DNA from: Lepidostoma basale
Lineage: Eukaryota; Arthropoda; Insecta; Trichoptera; Lepidostomatidae
Reading direction: 5' to 3'
DNA length: 64,000 bases
Assembly (NCBI GenBank): GCA_022606425.2
Contig: JAHDVF020000988.1
Location: 310,001-374,000, forward strand
Below are positions 42,936 through 53,885 of the stretch, piece by piece; positions within the stretch are counted from its first letter, which is position 1, and each line of letters starts with the position of its first letter. The notes below the pieces were generated by a model. It did no database searches and had not been told where the DNA came from. It worked only from the letters and a program-made list of their open reading frames with translations. The position numbers were made by a program, and so were the translations under genes.

Positions 42936-43444
42936 GAGTATTAAACATGACAAGAGATCTTATTGAAACTCATTTTTATTATAGCTGTGTGTATCAAAGA
43001 GGTACATTTTCGATAATAGCATTTCAGGCATCTAAATGACATGACTTAATATTCAAAGTCGAGATATTTACATGACAATAACAAGTCAAACGTTCGAAAG
43101 ACTTAGCAAGCTAGACTGATTTATGTGAGCCTATAAATAAAGACCAACACTAGCTTCTCAATGTCGATTCTTCTGTCAAAGATATCGTTCAATGATAGTC
43201 TGACACATCAGAAGAAAATAAAATTTTATTTATGATTATTATTATTTTAATTTTGATTATTTTTTATTATATATTTTCTACCTTTAATATTTTCTCCTAT
43301 AAACAGTAACTAACCGTTCTTCAAATTAAAATATTTAGGTACCTAACTCAATTTCAGCAAGAACTTCAAAATTGTATCAAATAAATTATTCAAATTGACT
43401 TAGGAACAAATACACAAAGATTCGAAAAATTACGAAAAATTTGA
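42936..43444. other. AT-rich spacer
   Basis: No feature recognised. Confidence 0.3.
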
Positions 43445-43545
43445 CAATTGATATATATTTTTGTAACACCTGATGATGTCAACATTGGTTGATGAAACAG
43501 CTGTCGTAAAGTAAAATAAATACAATTTGTGATATAAACCAAAGT
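43445..43545 (+). ncRNA. Candidate minimal hammerhead ribozyme
   Basis: CTGATGA (43470-43476), a helix GTCAAC/GTTGAT with loop ATTG, then GAAAC, AGCT and GTC. This is the order of the type-I hammerhead core: CUGANGA, stem II, GAAA, short stem III, GUC. One unpaired T sits at the base of stem II, and stem I was not resolved. Such motifs mark Penelope-like elements and retrozymes. Confidence 0.4.
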
Positions 43546-44017
43546 TTTTGAATTAACAGTTATAAAATGTTAAAATTTCATAGTGTTTCGGCCAAAACAA
43601 TGGACTATTGAAAATAAACGAATTACAAAAAAATTCTCCGAAAAAACATACCGTATGAACGACTAGTAAATACGGTATGAACGACTATTACAAATAAAGA
43701 GAGATTACTGAAGATTTCGGTTAATTTTATCATATTTTTTTTAAATATTTCAAATGTATTCTTAATAGATATGAATGAATACACTTATATATTTTCGTAA
43801 ACGCCACTTTTTTGCCAACTGGTTTCGCTACAAGCAAAACAAAACAAACTAAATAATTAAAAATATTATCAAATCACATCTGTAAGGGGATGAAATAAAA
43901 TAATAAGGACTTCGTGATAGGAAAGTACACCATGTATTATCTATTATTTTAGAACACGACTAATTTTTTATATATAACCAAATCAATGTTTTTAATTTAA
44001 AATTTTATATTCACCAT
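43546..44017. other. AT-rich DNA with repeat fragment
   Basis: 43565-43612 shares GTTAAAATTTCATAGTGTTT and GGCCAAAACAATGGA with 32972-33020. The rest is unassigned. Confidence 0.35.
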
Positions 44018-44180
44018 TACTTTGTGTTGCGGATTCATAATTGAACAATTTACTTTTTTTCATTATTTGTTACTACACGTTATTAATATAAATTTTAAAA
44101 AACGCTTTAATAATATAATTTTTTAATAATATGTTATTAAAAAAAAAAGTATGTTCTTCAATTAGAGTTTTTTAAAATTT
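44018..44180. mobile_element. Palindromic MITE, family Q (decayed)
   Basis: TTACTTTGTGTTGCGGATTC, ATAATTGAACAATTTACTTT on the left. AAAAAGTATGTTCTTCAATT on the right is a rough complement. Confidence 0.5.
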
Positions 44181-45144
44181 ATTTCCAAAAATGTACAAAT
44201 TAAATTCTTCACACGAAATTGTATTTTTTAATATTTATTTTTTATAAGCAGATAAGTAAATTCAAAACCAAATTATAATTCACATTTGCGAATTCCTTAA
44301 ATATAAATGATTTCAATTGAAATTAAATTAACGATCATATAAGGTACTATGAAAATAAATAGGTTACAATATGAAAAATTAGATAGAGGTTTTAAATAAC
44401 TTTTTTCTATTTTAAAAAATAGAAAAAGGGTTTCAACGCAGTTCAAAATGACTGTTGCTTCAGCCAAACTAATGTTCTAAGACATTCACCCCTGTTCTAA
44501 GACTGGCCATTTGTAGGGAGGCTATCTTGATAAATGGATGGTGCCCTGGGAATTCGAAGGCGCTACAAAAGGAAAATTTAAGCTTGTTACACATTGGAAC
44601 GACCGTGAAGTAACATTGCATAACAATGCGGCCTTAGCTTTTACATGACGTACTTAGTTTCTCATAGAACCAATGACAAGTAAATCGAATATTTCATCAT
44701 AATTTTAAACAATTCAATTCAAATATTGTATAGGAACATAATTGTGTTCATATACAAATAAGTTAATATTCAATATTTACGTGAATGATATTTATTGAAA
44801 TAACAAATTCATAATTTATTTATCCAAAATAGGTTTTGCTTTAGCGACATCTCTTGACCGCGATCGCTACTGACTTAAACGTATTGACAGAATCGATAAA
44901 TCAATTAAATTGTTCAACTGATTACAAAAACTATCTCAGTTTTTACAAACTTTAGGTATAGTTTATTAGGTATAGTAGGGTAAAAAAATTGAATCGCCGA
45001 TCAAAGCACTGTCAGTTTCATTTCAATATTATCTTTACATTATTAATTATACTTTTGTATAACTCACTTAACTTGAGGTTTGACATTATTTTAAATATTT
45101 GAAAATACAAATATTTTGTTCTAAAAGCACTTTATTTAGTTTTT
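44181..45144. other. AT-rich intergenic DNA
   Basis: No feature recognised. Confidence 0.3.
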
Positions 45145-45400
45145 TTAACACCACCAACCTATTTCGCTCTTAACGGTACTTTACCAATGTACCAATTATT
45201 TTTATTATTTTTTTAGCCTTTGAAACTCAGTTTGCAGCGAAATCGATTGGTAGTGTTAATGTAAGACTTTAACACCAACTCCTTTGGATATTGACGGAGC
45301 TCTACCGAGATACCAAAAAATATTATAAATTAGTGTTTTTTAGCTTTCGAACCTCAGATTTGAACGTGGTTGATTGGTAGAGTTAAAGTAAAGAAGTGTT
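45145..45400. repeat. Diverged tandem duplication, ~125-bp unit
   Basis: Both units contain TTTAACACCA, a TTTTTTAGC(C)TTT run, GAA(A)CTCAG and GATTGGTAG(A/T)GTTAA(A/T)GTAA. Confidence 0.6.
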
Positions 45401-46018
45401 TTAATTTATTTTTAATTACTATTTATACCACATTACATTTTAAAGGAACACGTAATCCTAATACTTTTCAATAACGTAACATGCCACCGAAAACATCTTG
45501 TTAACTGAAAAAGTGTTGTAAGAGATTTATTGTATAGATTACAGATACACAAATTAGTATTTTTTTCACATTTTTCCGTATAAAAGTTAATTTTAAGCAG
45601 TACTGCAATGAACCTGATTCGGTCTGAAAGGTGTGTTTTTAGCTTAACAAGTCTAAATCGCATCCGTGGACGACTTTTTGCGACCCCTGACGATTCCGAC
45701 AGAGACAAAAGATCGGAGAGCAGAAGTGCGCAACAATGAGGGGACGTGGTCTGAATTGATTATCAAAGTTTTTCAGGAAATGGCCCAGGCGGTGAAAAAG
45801 TTGACATCAACATTGGAGTATTAGCAATTGAAACCGAGTTGTTTTTATTGAAGTTTTCTTCATTTTGGGGTTTATTTAGATTAATGAGTCCCTTAAATTA
45901 GTCTGCCGTGATAACTAAGTGCTCGTAATTCTATTGAATTTTGAAATAAATTTGGGAAATTTAACATATATTTTTATCAATGTACCGTAAAACAAATTGA
46001 TTAAAAGGATCACATTAT
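45401..46018. other. AT-rich intergenic DNA
   Basis: A GC-richer piece at 45655-45760 (GTGGACGACTTTTTGCGACC) is unidentified. Confidence 0.3.
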
Positions 46019-46019
46019 T

Positions 46020-46165
46020 TTATGGATTCACATTATTATACGGTTTGAAAACACTGTATTTATATTATTAACAGTTTTCTACACTTTTCAAAAACATATT
46101 TCGAACCAAATACGTCCTTCTTCGGTGTAAATATTTCTACACTGAGAAAGAACATATACGCTCGT
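46020..46165. mobile_element. Palindromic MITE, family Q (partial)
   Basis: ATGGATTCACATTATTATAC, GGTTTGAAAACACTGTATTT and ACACTTTTCAAAAACATATT match the left arm and central region of the copy at 42036. Confidence 0.55.
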
Positions 46166-46499
46166 TTAATTTTTTGATCTTCTTCTTCGTATCAATGGCA
46201 AGAAGGATTAATATTTAATATGTACAGCGCTAAAAAGGGCATCTTTCTTCTCTCTCTCTTGCAATTGTTGTAATGGGTTTGACTGAATTTGTTTTCGTAT
46301 CCAGGGGCGCCGGGTGTTGTAGTTATAATAACACCGTACGTGGAGACACATTTCCGCCCTCCGCCCATTTTGATTGTATATTCTTATCATAAGTATATTA
46401 AAAATGTAATATGTAATTTTTGTAGGATAAGTAATTTTTTTGTTACACACAATTCAATGAAATAAAACACCCGCATTTTAAAACTGTTTTCATTAAACT
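46166..46499. other. AT-rich spacer
   Basis: A short (GA)-rich run at about 46248. Nothing else. Confidence 0.3.
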
Positions 46500-46955
46500 G
46501 CAGGTGTTAATAGTACAAACTCTTATGTATGGAAGTGAAGCTTAGATCTGGTAATGGAATGATGAAAGTAGGATAAATGCCCTAAAATTGAGAACACAGA
46601 GAATATTGTGGAGAGAACAATATTTGAAAAAATATCGAACGACGAAATAAGAAAGAAATGTAAGGCAGATGATTGCATCATAAGTAAAATTTAAAAAGGG
46701 TTTCTGAAACGGTTCAAACATACGGAATGAATGGATGAGAGAAGAACGGTTAAAATATTGTGTCAGATATATAGAAAAATTACGCTAACAAAGACCGAGG
46801 AAAACATGGCATCACCAAATCGATAATTGTTAAAATACGGCTACATTTGAAGTCGGAAAAATAATGTATAAGAATATAGAAAAAACTAGAACAGTATTGC
46901 GTTTCATCCTCTTTACTTACCCTTGCGGAGAAATAATGTGATGTTAGTTATTTCG
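46500..46955 (+). mobile_element. LINE family T, subfamily B, decayed
   Basis: ATGTATGGAAGTGAAGCTTA, then NDEIRKKCKADDCIISKI, a stop in place of Lys, MDERRTVKIL, RPRKTWHHQIDNC and the hairpin remnant CCCTTGCGGAG with TGATGTTAGTTA. Many frameshifts, so older than the other copies. Confidence 0.8.
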
Positions 46956-47544
46956 ATTATTTTTAATATTAATTAAAGGGGTGGGGCGATTTAAAGTAAA
47001 ATTCATCAACCGCCATTGGCAAGCATACCAACATATCTAAACCGTATTTTCAGCAAAATTTCATCCCATTGAGATATTATCATTAATCATGAATATTAAT
47101 TAAAACTCACAGCATCCTGTAGTGCTGTTTTCTTAACTGGAATATTATTTCGCGTTCGCTGTTGATTTACATACATATAACTCGAGTAAGTACGTTCACG
47201 ATCATTTTAATAATGTTTTCCATTAAATATTGTTTTATGGAAGATGATGTATTGAATGGAAAGAGAAAAGGGAAAGTTATATTCAAATTATATTCTTGTC
47301 AAATTGTTTTCACGTTTCGATAAAATATGATGTACATTTCGGAAACAAAACCAACTTTCAACGGCTTTGAGTAAGAATAATATGATCAATATGTTACTTC
47401 GTTATAAACTTTTCAAATAACTTTTCTCCTTGATCATACAGATGTTTGAAATATTAATAATTTATTTCATTCGTTGTGACTATTCCTTCGGGGAATAAAT
47501 AAATAATTTAGTTTATAAATATATTTTTAGAAAACAATACATAT
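46956..47544. other. AT-rich intergenic DNA
   Basis: 47480-47505 (CTATTCCTTCGGGGAATAAA) has a hairpin-like word but no LINE context. Confidence 0.3.
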
Positions 47545-47792
47545 TGAGTGTGGAATATGTTGTACGATGGGGAAGACTGAGAAGATGCTACTGGAGATAT
47601 CTTGTGGAAAGAGCATGTTCTTAAAGAGTGATAAATATAGTAGCAAATATAGTACCAACAGGAAATCGACCTCCAGGAAGACCACCATTTGGACATCTAG
47701 ACAGTTGGATATCTACATCCTTGGAACAGGCTCCGAGAAATAACAGTATGCAGTCCTTAATAAAGCCGAAGAAGAAGAAGAATAATACATAC
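47545..47792 (+). mobile_element. LINE family P, 3' fragment
   Basis: YVVRWGRLRRCYWRYLVER, then VANIVPTGNRPPGRPPFGHLDSW and LEQAPRNNSMQSLIKPKKKK (47628-47790), ending in (GAA)n. The R-P-PGRPP block is the LINE C-terminus. Pairs with 20838-21180. Confidence 0.78.
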
Positions 47793-48259
47793 TGCCTTGG
47801 GCGAAAATAAGGAAATCGGAAGACCATCGACACCAAAAAGATAGACAGATAGTTAGTGGTATCCAGATGCGGGAGAATTAAGTCATAGACAATTGAAAGT
47901 AGTTGGAAGAGGCTAGATAATAATTACAAATATTACATGTAAAAAAACAACTTATGTCAATTAATAAAAAATAATGAGATAGGTAGATTGCCTAACATCA
48001 GGCGTAAAACGTACTGATAATGCATATAATGATTTATCAAGAGATAAGAGAGGCTCCACATAGAATGCAAATGAAAGTTTTAATTACAATTTGGCGGTTG
48101 GATCTGAAACACATACAATTTGGTTTAAAATAATTGAAACTTAGCACAGTCGGCTGCTTGCTTATTCAATGAAGAAAATTCAATCATTTTATTTTATTGT
48201 TAATGAATGAGTTAAATATTGTAGTTGGCAACTGCAGCTTCATATTCGCACAATAAATA
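47793..48259. other. AT-rich spacer
   Basis: No feature recognised. Confidence 0.3.
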
Positions 48260-48392
48260 AATGATCGACGAGTTAGCCAACAAAATCAAAGCAGTACCTT
48301 AGAGACTTGATGGAGATTGGAGGAAGCTCTGAAAGCTCGAAAAGAAGTGTTGCAAAACAAAAATTAAAAAAATAAGAAGAAGAAAAATTGCT
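48260..48392 (+). mobile_element. LINE 3' tail fragment
   Basis: ETDGDWRKL and EKKCCKTK-type codons end in AATAAGAAGAAGAAAAA. The weak match to a D.E..G..W.E...L..DR end is decayed. Confidence 0.45.
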
Positions 48393-48469
48393 ATATGGTG
48401 CTGGAACCTTAATAACCAGATATCTATAAGTACATATAATTAACGAAGAAAAAACACGTAATTTACTTA

Positions 48470-48592
48470 ATATATATCACGCCGTTCCCTGAAGGGATAG
48501 TCACAAAGAATGGACCGCCATACTGTTGTTTTCTGAAATACTTATTTTGCTTCCTGAGGATGTATAAATCATTGGTGTATTTGATTTATTTA
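48470..48592 (-). mobile_element. LINE family T, 3' tail
   Basis: ATCACGCCGTTCCCTGAAGG, GAATGGACCGCCATACTGTT and the start of the EAREI region. The tail repeat itself is lost. Confidence 0.75.
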
Positions 48593-48744
48593 GGAGTAAA
48601 ATTGGTTGTGTCAAGTCTTTATTAATTACTGCATAAAAAAATATTTATTTATTTAAATAATAAAGCGTAATCAATTTAAATTCTCTCAATCAGTTCAATT
48701 TTACTAAAATGCTATATGCGTCTCGTAAATGTTTACCGATGTTA
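48593..48744. other. AT-rich spacer
   Basis: No feature recognised. Confidence 0.3.
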
Positions 48745-48885
48745 GTTCTTCTTTTTCTTTGCCATTCCCCACTTTAGGTGGGGTGTGCCCTTCTAATATG
48801 ATTTCTTCAGGACGCTCTATCACGGGTTAGTTTTCTGTTGAGTCCCTATTTTTCGAGAGGGGCCTCGATAAACTAACTTTAACAT
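48745..48885 (-). mobile_element. LINE-like 3' fragment
   Basis: TTCTTCTTTTTCTTTGCCAT then CCCCACTTTAGGTGGGGTGT, which is itself a hairpin (CCCCAC/GTGGGG). Low-copy and weakly supported. Confidence 0.35.
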
Positions 48886-49143
48886 CAAGTCTTTACAATC
48901 GAAAGATGAAATAATAGCGTAGATTTTCACGATTTGTAGGAATATGCATATTTTGAAAAATCCGTGTATTTCTGAAGTACTCGTATATTAAGCTTTCTAT
49001 AATTATAACCACCCTGAAGATGGAAGGGATGGGGAAGAGTAAGGGGATCTTATTGATTCTTCGAGCGGTGCATGGCCATCACCACGGTGATGTCAATGCT
49101 ACGCAGTGGGATTGATCTGATCTTAAGTACCTATCCACACCTC
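48886..49143. other. Spacer
   Basis: 49075-49110 (CCATCACCACGGTGATGTCA) holds a short palindrome ATCACCACGGTGAT. No gene is seen. Confidence 0.3.
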
Positions 49144-49144
49144 G

Positions 49145-49366
49145 ACTTTGGTCTCCCCTGGAAACTATGCGAAATGTTAGAGATCAATTAATTAGCCTCA
49201 GTTGATAATATTGATTCATAGGCCAAAGTGAAAGAACACCTCGCCAACTCGTCTGGCAAGCATGGCGTTGTAATGCAACCACCCTTTGTATGACATGTCA
49301 TACGTGGAGAAGTATGGGGGAGGCTTATGTCCAGCAGTGGAAGACAACGGCTGTTTAAGTAGGAAA
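49145..49366 (+). mobile_element. LINE 3' tail, family V
   Basis: TCCCCTGGAAACTATGCGAA, CACCTCGCCAACTCGTCTGG and CATGTCATACGTGGAGAAGT, ending GTCCAGCAGTGGAAGACAAC. About 85% similar by eye to 24342-24556. Confidence 0.72.
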
Positions 49367-49846
49367 AGAAAAATAAGATGGAGACTGCAACGATCTCCGA
49401 AACGTTGGTCAAAAAAGACGAGCATCGTGAATTTTCCCAAGATCCCAAAATACATATCTAAAGATGGTTATCTAACAACAATATCAACTTTAACGTGATT
49501 TTTATTATAAAATCGAGAGTTAAATTTTTTGTAAAAATAGCTGTTTTGTTACGTTAAATATCGTTTTCGGATGCTGAAGTTAACAATGATAGATGTCTAG
49601 AAATGTGTCAAAAATGTCAGAATAGAGAGAAATTTCTTGAAGAATTTGTAAGGAAATAACAGTTTCTAAAATTCTTGAATAAGTAAGCAGACGTCTAATA
49701 AATTTATAACTAGGTTAGCGGAGTATTCTGAAATAAAAAGCAACAAACGTTTTTCAATTACACGGTACCCACAAAAGAGATTTTTAGTTTTATTTGTACT
49801 TTTAAATAATGTTTTAAACATAGGGATTCGATGTTTTTGTATACTA
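49367..49846. other. AT-rich spacer
   Basis: No feature recognised. Confidence 0.3.
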
Positions 49847-49847
49847 C

Positions 49848-49935
49848 AGGTTGTTTGAACCCAATTACTGTATACAATTTGTTTTGAGCAATTATATTGA
49901 TTCTTATGACACGTATAGATTCTTATTACATATTA
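49848..49935 (-). mobile_element. SINE family 1, 3' part (split copy)
   Basis: GGTTGTTTGAACCCAATTAC, TGTATACAATTTGTTTTGAG and ATTATATTGATTCTTATGAC match the 3' body at 28420-28480. The LINE at 49936-50561 splits it from its head. Confidence 0.75.
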
Positions 49936-50561
49936 TCACGAAATCAGTAACCGTCGATGGGTCGGCTCTCGAATTTGTACCATAATACACATATCTTGGC
50001 CAAATCATTCAATTAGGTAGAAACAATTTCGAGAAAGAAGCCGACCGAAGAATTCAGTTGAGTTGGGCGGCCTTTCGAAAATTATGTCATATTCTCACTA
50101 TTTAAATACCACAATGCCTCAAGACTAAAGTCTTCAACCTGTTCGTTTTGCCAGTCATGACGTACGGAGCCGAGACGTGGACACTGACAAAAGGTCTAGT
50201 CTACAGATTCAAGGTCGCCCAACGCGCCATGGAAAGAGGGATGCTTGAAATAACCTTGAGGGTCAGATTTAGAAACGAATTTATTCGCCAACAAACTAAG
50301 GTGACTGAGGTGGCTATCAGGATGGGCGGGCTGAAGTGGCGATGGGCTGGCCATATCTGACGGAGAACCAACGGCCGATGGGGGAGACGGGTTCTGGAGT
50401 GGATACCACGTACAGGAGAGTTGGACGTCACCTGCCCGATGGACCGATGATCTGAAGAGGATTGCTGGACATAGATAGATGGGAGCGGCAATGGACAGGG
50501 GGCGGGGGTGTACTTTGAGAGAGGCCTACATTCAGCAGTGAATGACAGCTGATGCTGATAA
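49936..50561 (+). pseudogene. LINE family K, ORF2 C-terminus, inserted in SINE family 1
   Basis: VDGSALEFVP..YTYLGQIIQ, EADRRIQLSWAAFRKL and VLPVMTYGAETWTLTK are followed by RFKVAQRAMERGMLEITLR and GGLKWRWAGHI (50148-50360). An RRVLEWIPRTGE end and GAGAGGCCTACATTCAGCAG, TGATGCTGAT tail complete it. This is the RTE-like insect LINE end (YGAETW..., KWRWAGH). The catalytic RT is not in the fragment. It sits inside a SINE copy, so it inserted later. Confidence 0.85.
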
Positions 50562-50697
50562 ATCTATGGCTATTTTATTGTCACGTGAATTATACACATG
50601 ATCGAAGACAGTGTGACGATCTTACTGCCATGACCGAGATTTGAACCCAAGACTCACATTATGACGGAGAGAGCTCTTACCAATCTGACTAGAATAT
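50562..50697 (-). mobile_element. SINE family 1, 5' part (split copy)
   Basis: In SINE sense: CAGATTGGTAAGAGCTCTCT (A box), a GGGTTCAAATC B box near 50640 and GTAAGATCGTCACACTGTCT. Continues at 49935. Confidence 0.72.
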
Positions 50698-50938
50698 CAA
50701 TTTTTTAAATGTGGTAGTTTCCCGTTGTTTTCCATTTTATGTACTGCAAAGAAAAAAGTTAAAATTGTGCATTCCATGTTAATGATATTGCATATATTAA
50801 CGATTAAGTTTTCTTAGATCTTAGGTGTAACCTTATGTGATTGAGTCTGCAACGATTGTAGGTATTTACAAACATTACAGACTAAATTTTTGTATTTATG
50901 TATTTAGACAGCATGTTCACAGAAAGACAATTAGCAGA
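50698..50938. other. AT-rich spacer
   Basis: No feature recognised. Confidence 0.3.
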
Positions 50939-51360
50939 CAAATCATTCATTTTAGCACCAGCATTTATTCATTTTGGTTCTTTCATACACTTGTCCATAC
51001 ACAGATTGAACAACCATAGAGACATTACGCATCCCTGCTTAACACCCACTGTGATATCGAACCTGGGCGTAATGTCCCCATCTACCCTAACACTGGCAGT
51101 GATTCTTTCGTAAAGAGAAGCAACCGCCCGTATTAGTTTTGTGTTCACTCCGTATTCGGACAAGATTAACCACAGTTTATCCCTATTCACTCGATCATAG
51201 GCTTTTTACAAATCGACAAACGTACAGAAAAGCTTACGTCTTTTGGCCATAAACTTCTCCGTAAGCGTTCGACGTGCAAAAATCTGATCCATACATCCTC
51301 TTCCGATCATAAATGCGGCTTGTATATCCCACACTCTTTCAGTCGTCGCCTTATTATACT
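50939..51360 (-). pseudogene. LINE reverse transcriptase palm fragment
   Basis: Minus strand: IGRGCMDQIFARRTLTEKFMAK, then KAYDRVNRDKLWLILSEYGVN, TKLIRAVASLYERITASVRVDGD and GVKQGCVMS...FNLCMD. These are RT motifs around the first Asp (the FDL.KAYDRV block, with a stop replacing Glu) and the GV.QGCVLSPLLF block. The YADD box would follow to the left but is lost. It is the only piece of catalytic non-LTR RT in the window. Confidence 0.85.
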
Positions 51361-51506
51361 TTTTTTCTTAGAGAGAAGTAGTTTGTTATAAAAGTGACTA
51401 TATGTAAGTATGGAGAAAATCAAAACTTAAATGTTAATTAAAGTTTTCCCCGTTGCATCCGATATATCGCTATATCCGTGATCGTCATGTGAGTTGAGTT
51501 CAACTG
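51361..51506 (+). mobile_element. pogo/Tigger-like MITE, 3' part
   Basis: TTAGAGAGAAGTAGTTTGTT, ATGGAGAAAATCAAAACTTA and CCCGTTGCATCCGATATATC match 1820-1915. Ends GAGTTCAACTG before TA (51507-51508). Confidence 0.7.
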
Positions 51507-52374
51507 TATTACATATGTTTGGTGGGAAAGTATTATAATGTTAATAAATATTTTTTCCAGCATATTTAATTAACATAACATTAATAATCATAATATAATT
51601 TCTATTTTTACGTAATAAATAGTAACTTTTTTTTCATTACTGAGAGTAGAATAGCCTATTGAATTTTATCCGTAAATAACTGTATTGAATACATGTGATT
51701 AAGAATTAATTGGACATGAATATTTGATTTTACGAGGAGGTTTCTTATGTTACTAACAATAAAATAACCAAATCATAATCTGAAATACAGTCATTTTGAC
51801 ATTTGAAACAACTTTCAAACGTAATTGAGATGTCGATTAGATAGTATAGAAATTTACCTCACAGGCAATATTATATTTTCAACAATCAAATTATTTCACA
51901 ATTGTTCGTTCTTCGAAACTCCGTGTTCAATATTCCAATCTTTCTTTCAAATAAGGTTGTATGATATCTGAACATGAAAAAAGATAGGAAAGGGTATGGC
52001 GAAAAGTACTTGAAGGCTTTCACATTTCAGTGATGTTCTTCTATGGAGGGAGCTTTTTAAAATTATGTTAAAAGGAAGCTATTTTTTCTTTATTACAACC
52101 TATGATGGTATGGGTTTCGTGTCTGAAAAATATATTATATATAATATTAATTTAGTTTTTACGGATATTATTTTAAAATTACAGATGTAAATAAAACAAT
52201 ATTTTTTAATTTCTAGTCCCAGTGAAAACCAATTTCATGCAATTTGTTTTTATGTACTGGAATTTTGAATCTAACAAAATATTTATATGAACTAGACATT
52301 TTATGTTTGCGTTAATGTATTTTTTTTATGGAAAGGAATGTAAGGAATGAAAATAATTTCTCTTGTTTTATGGA
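51507..52374. other. AT-rich intergenic DNA
   Basis: No feature recognised. Confidence 0.3.
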
Positions 52375-52535
52375 TAGAATAGGAATGTCGGATGGCCATC
52401 TAAATGATTGACTGATGACATTGCCTGTATAAATGGAACCCCCTGGATTAGGAAAACAAAACAGGGTCGAGTAGAGAAAAAATTCTATTTTCAGCAGTGG
52501 ATAAAATAAGGTTGAAGAAGAAGAAAATTGGAATG
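52375..52535 (+). mobile_element. LINE 3' tail remnant
   Basis: RIGMSDGHLND-like codons, GGGTCGAGTAGAG, ATTTTCAGCAGTGGATAAAA and a GAAGAAGAAGAAAA tail. Confidence 0.5.
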
Positions 52536-52794
52536 ATAAATGGAAAATTCTTAAAATGACTTCTTAAAAATCAATAATAATTAATTTTGTAAATTCTAAA
52601 ATTTTTGTTATCAGTATGTGTGTAATTCTTAGCTTAAAATTTCCCAGGAAAGTGGTGTCGAAAACAAAAATGATTCCATTCATGAATTTTTAAATTTATT
52701 TTTAATAAAATTGATGTGTATTCTGTAACAAACGTGACATCCTGCGATACTTTTAAAGTTATATATTCTAGAGATAAAAGTGTGGGATTCAAGT
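52536..52794. other. AT-rich spacer
   Basis: No feature recognised. Confidence 0.3.
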
Positions 52795-53097
52795 ACTAAA
52801 ATAAGCGGAGCGTTATATATATTAACGATGTATATAGAATCTAAAATAATATGTAAACGATGTATACGGAATAAGAAAGAGAGAAATGCCGAGTAAAACG
52901 ATCAAATCAATCAAATATTAATTGTCGGCCACGTGAGGACTCGGAGTAATCGACGTATGTTTATTACAAAACGTATGAACTTAAAAGAATCGAGAGAAGT
53001 TTGTCGGGATAGAACAGTGTCGCGGTCCATTCTTTCGGCCTACCCCTTTCGGAGAGACGGCGTGATGTAAAGTAAGTTAGTTAATCAAGTTGCAAAA
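52795..53097 (+). mobile_element. LINE family T, 3' fragment (decayed)
   Basis: TATATTAACGATGTATATAG occurs twice in part (52818, 52853), a small internal duplication. Then GRPRKT remnants, IVGHVRTRSNRR, SREVCRDRTVSRSI, hairpin CCCCTTTCGGAG and a TGATG end with AAGTTAGTTAA. Confidence 0.8.
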
Positions 53098-53773
53098 ATA
53101 ATAATCAGCCCAGCTTCAACAAATATGCTTTTATTCCTTTAAATATTAAAATAGCGTTCCCATTTCGGTACCCACGATACAAGGGCGTTCGTTCGATTAG
53201 AAGCCTATCGAAACACATTGTAAAATACGGCAGCCTCATATATCATGATAAGAAGTCTTCTTTGGATTCAGCAATATTATCGAATATATAAATCAGGCAA
53301 ATCCACCATTTGCGATGCCTTGAACCCACTATATTCCGTACCCGTAGTCTGTAATGGGTGAAAAACTGCGTGACCCTGATTCTATGATATATTAGATTAA
53401 ATCACTATTCGTGTTTTCTGCTAAACATACTGAATGTGAAATCTGCAAATATAAGCAGATACAATAAAGATATGTTGTGGAAAATAACGATTTGGAATGG
53501 AATGTGTAAAATTATATGTAGGGTTGTTTATTATTACGCTTATATAATGGCGAATGGCCATAGACGATATTCATAAGAAATAATGTATTTATTATATATT
53601 GTTTCTTAAACGATCTCCGATTTATAAATTTTTATTTACATTTTATAAACGTTTTACATTTGTTGACTTTTTTGGCGATTTGTATAATTATTTCAATAAA
53701 TTTCTATCAAAATGTGACTTTCTAGCAGAAAGGTACGGTTTTAAAATTGTTTTGGCTTTATTTATTTTGATTT
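53098..53773. other. AT-rich intergenic DNA
   Basis: No feature recognised. Confidence 0.3.
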
Positions 53774-53774
53774 G

Positions 53775-53885
53775 AAAAATATCTGTATCAGCACAATACT
53801 TTTTTACAATTATCACAAATGGTCTACAGATACATATTTTTTTAAAAAGTTCTTCAATGGTGAATCAACAACAACAATGTGTTAA
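53775..53885. mobile_element. Palindromic MITE, family Q (decayed)
   Basis: AATATCTGTATCAGCACAAT, CAATTATCACAAATGG and ATTTTTTTAAAAAGTTCTTC, AATGGTGAATCAAC. It keeps the centre and right arm order. Confidence 0.45.

Noticed and set aside
48900..49140. Regulatory palindrome ATCACCACGGTGAT
   Set aside because: Short palindromes are expected by chance and no gene is adjacent.
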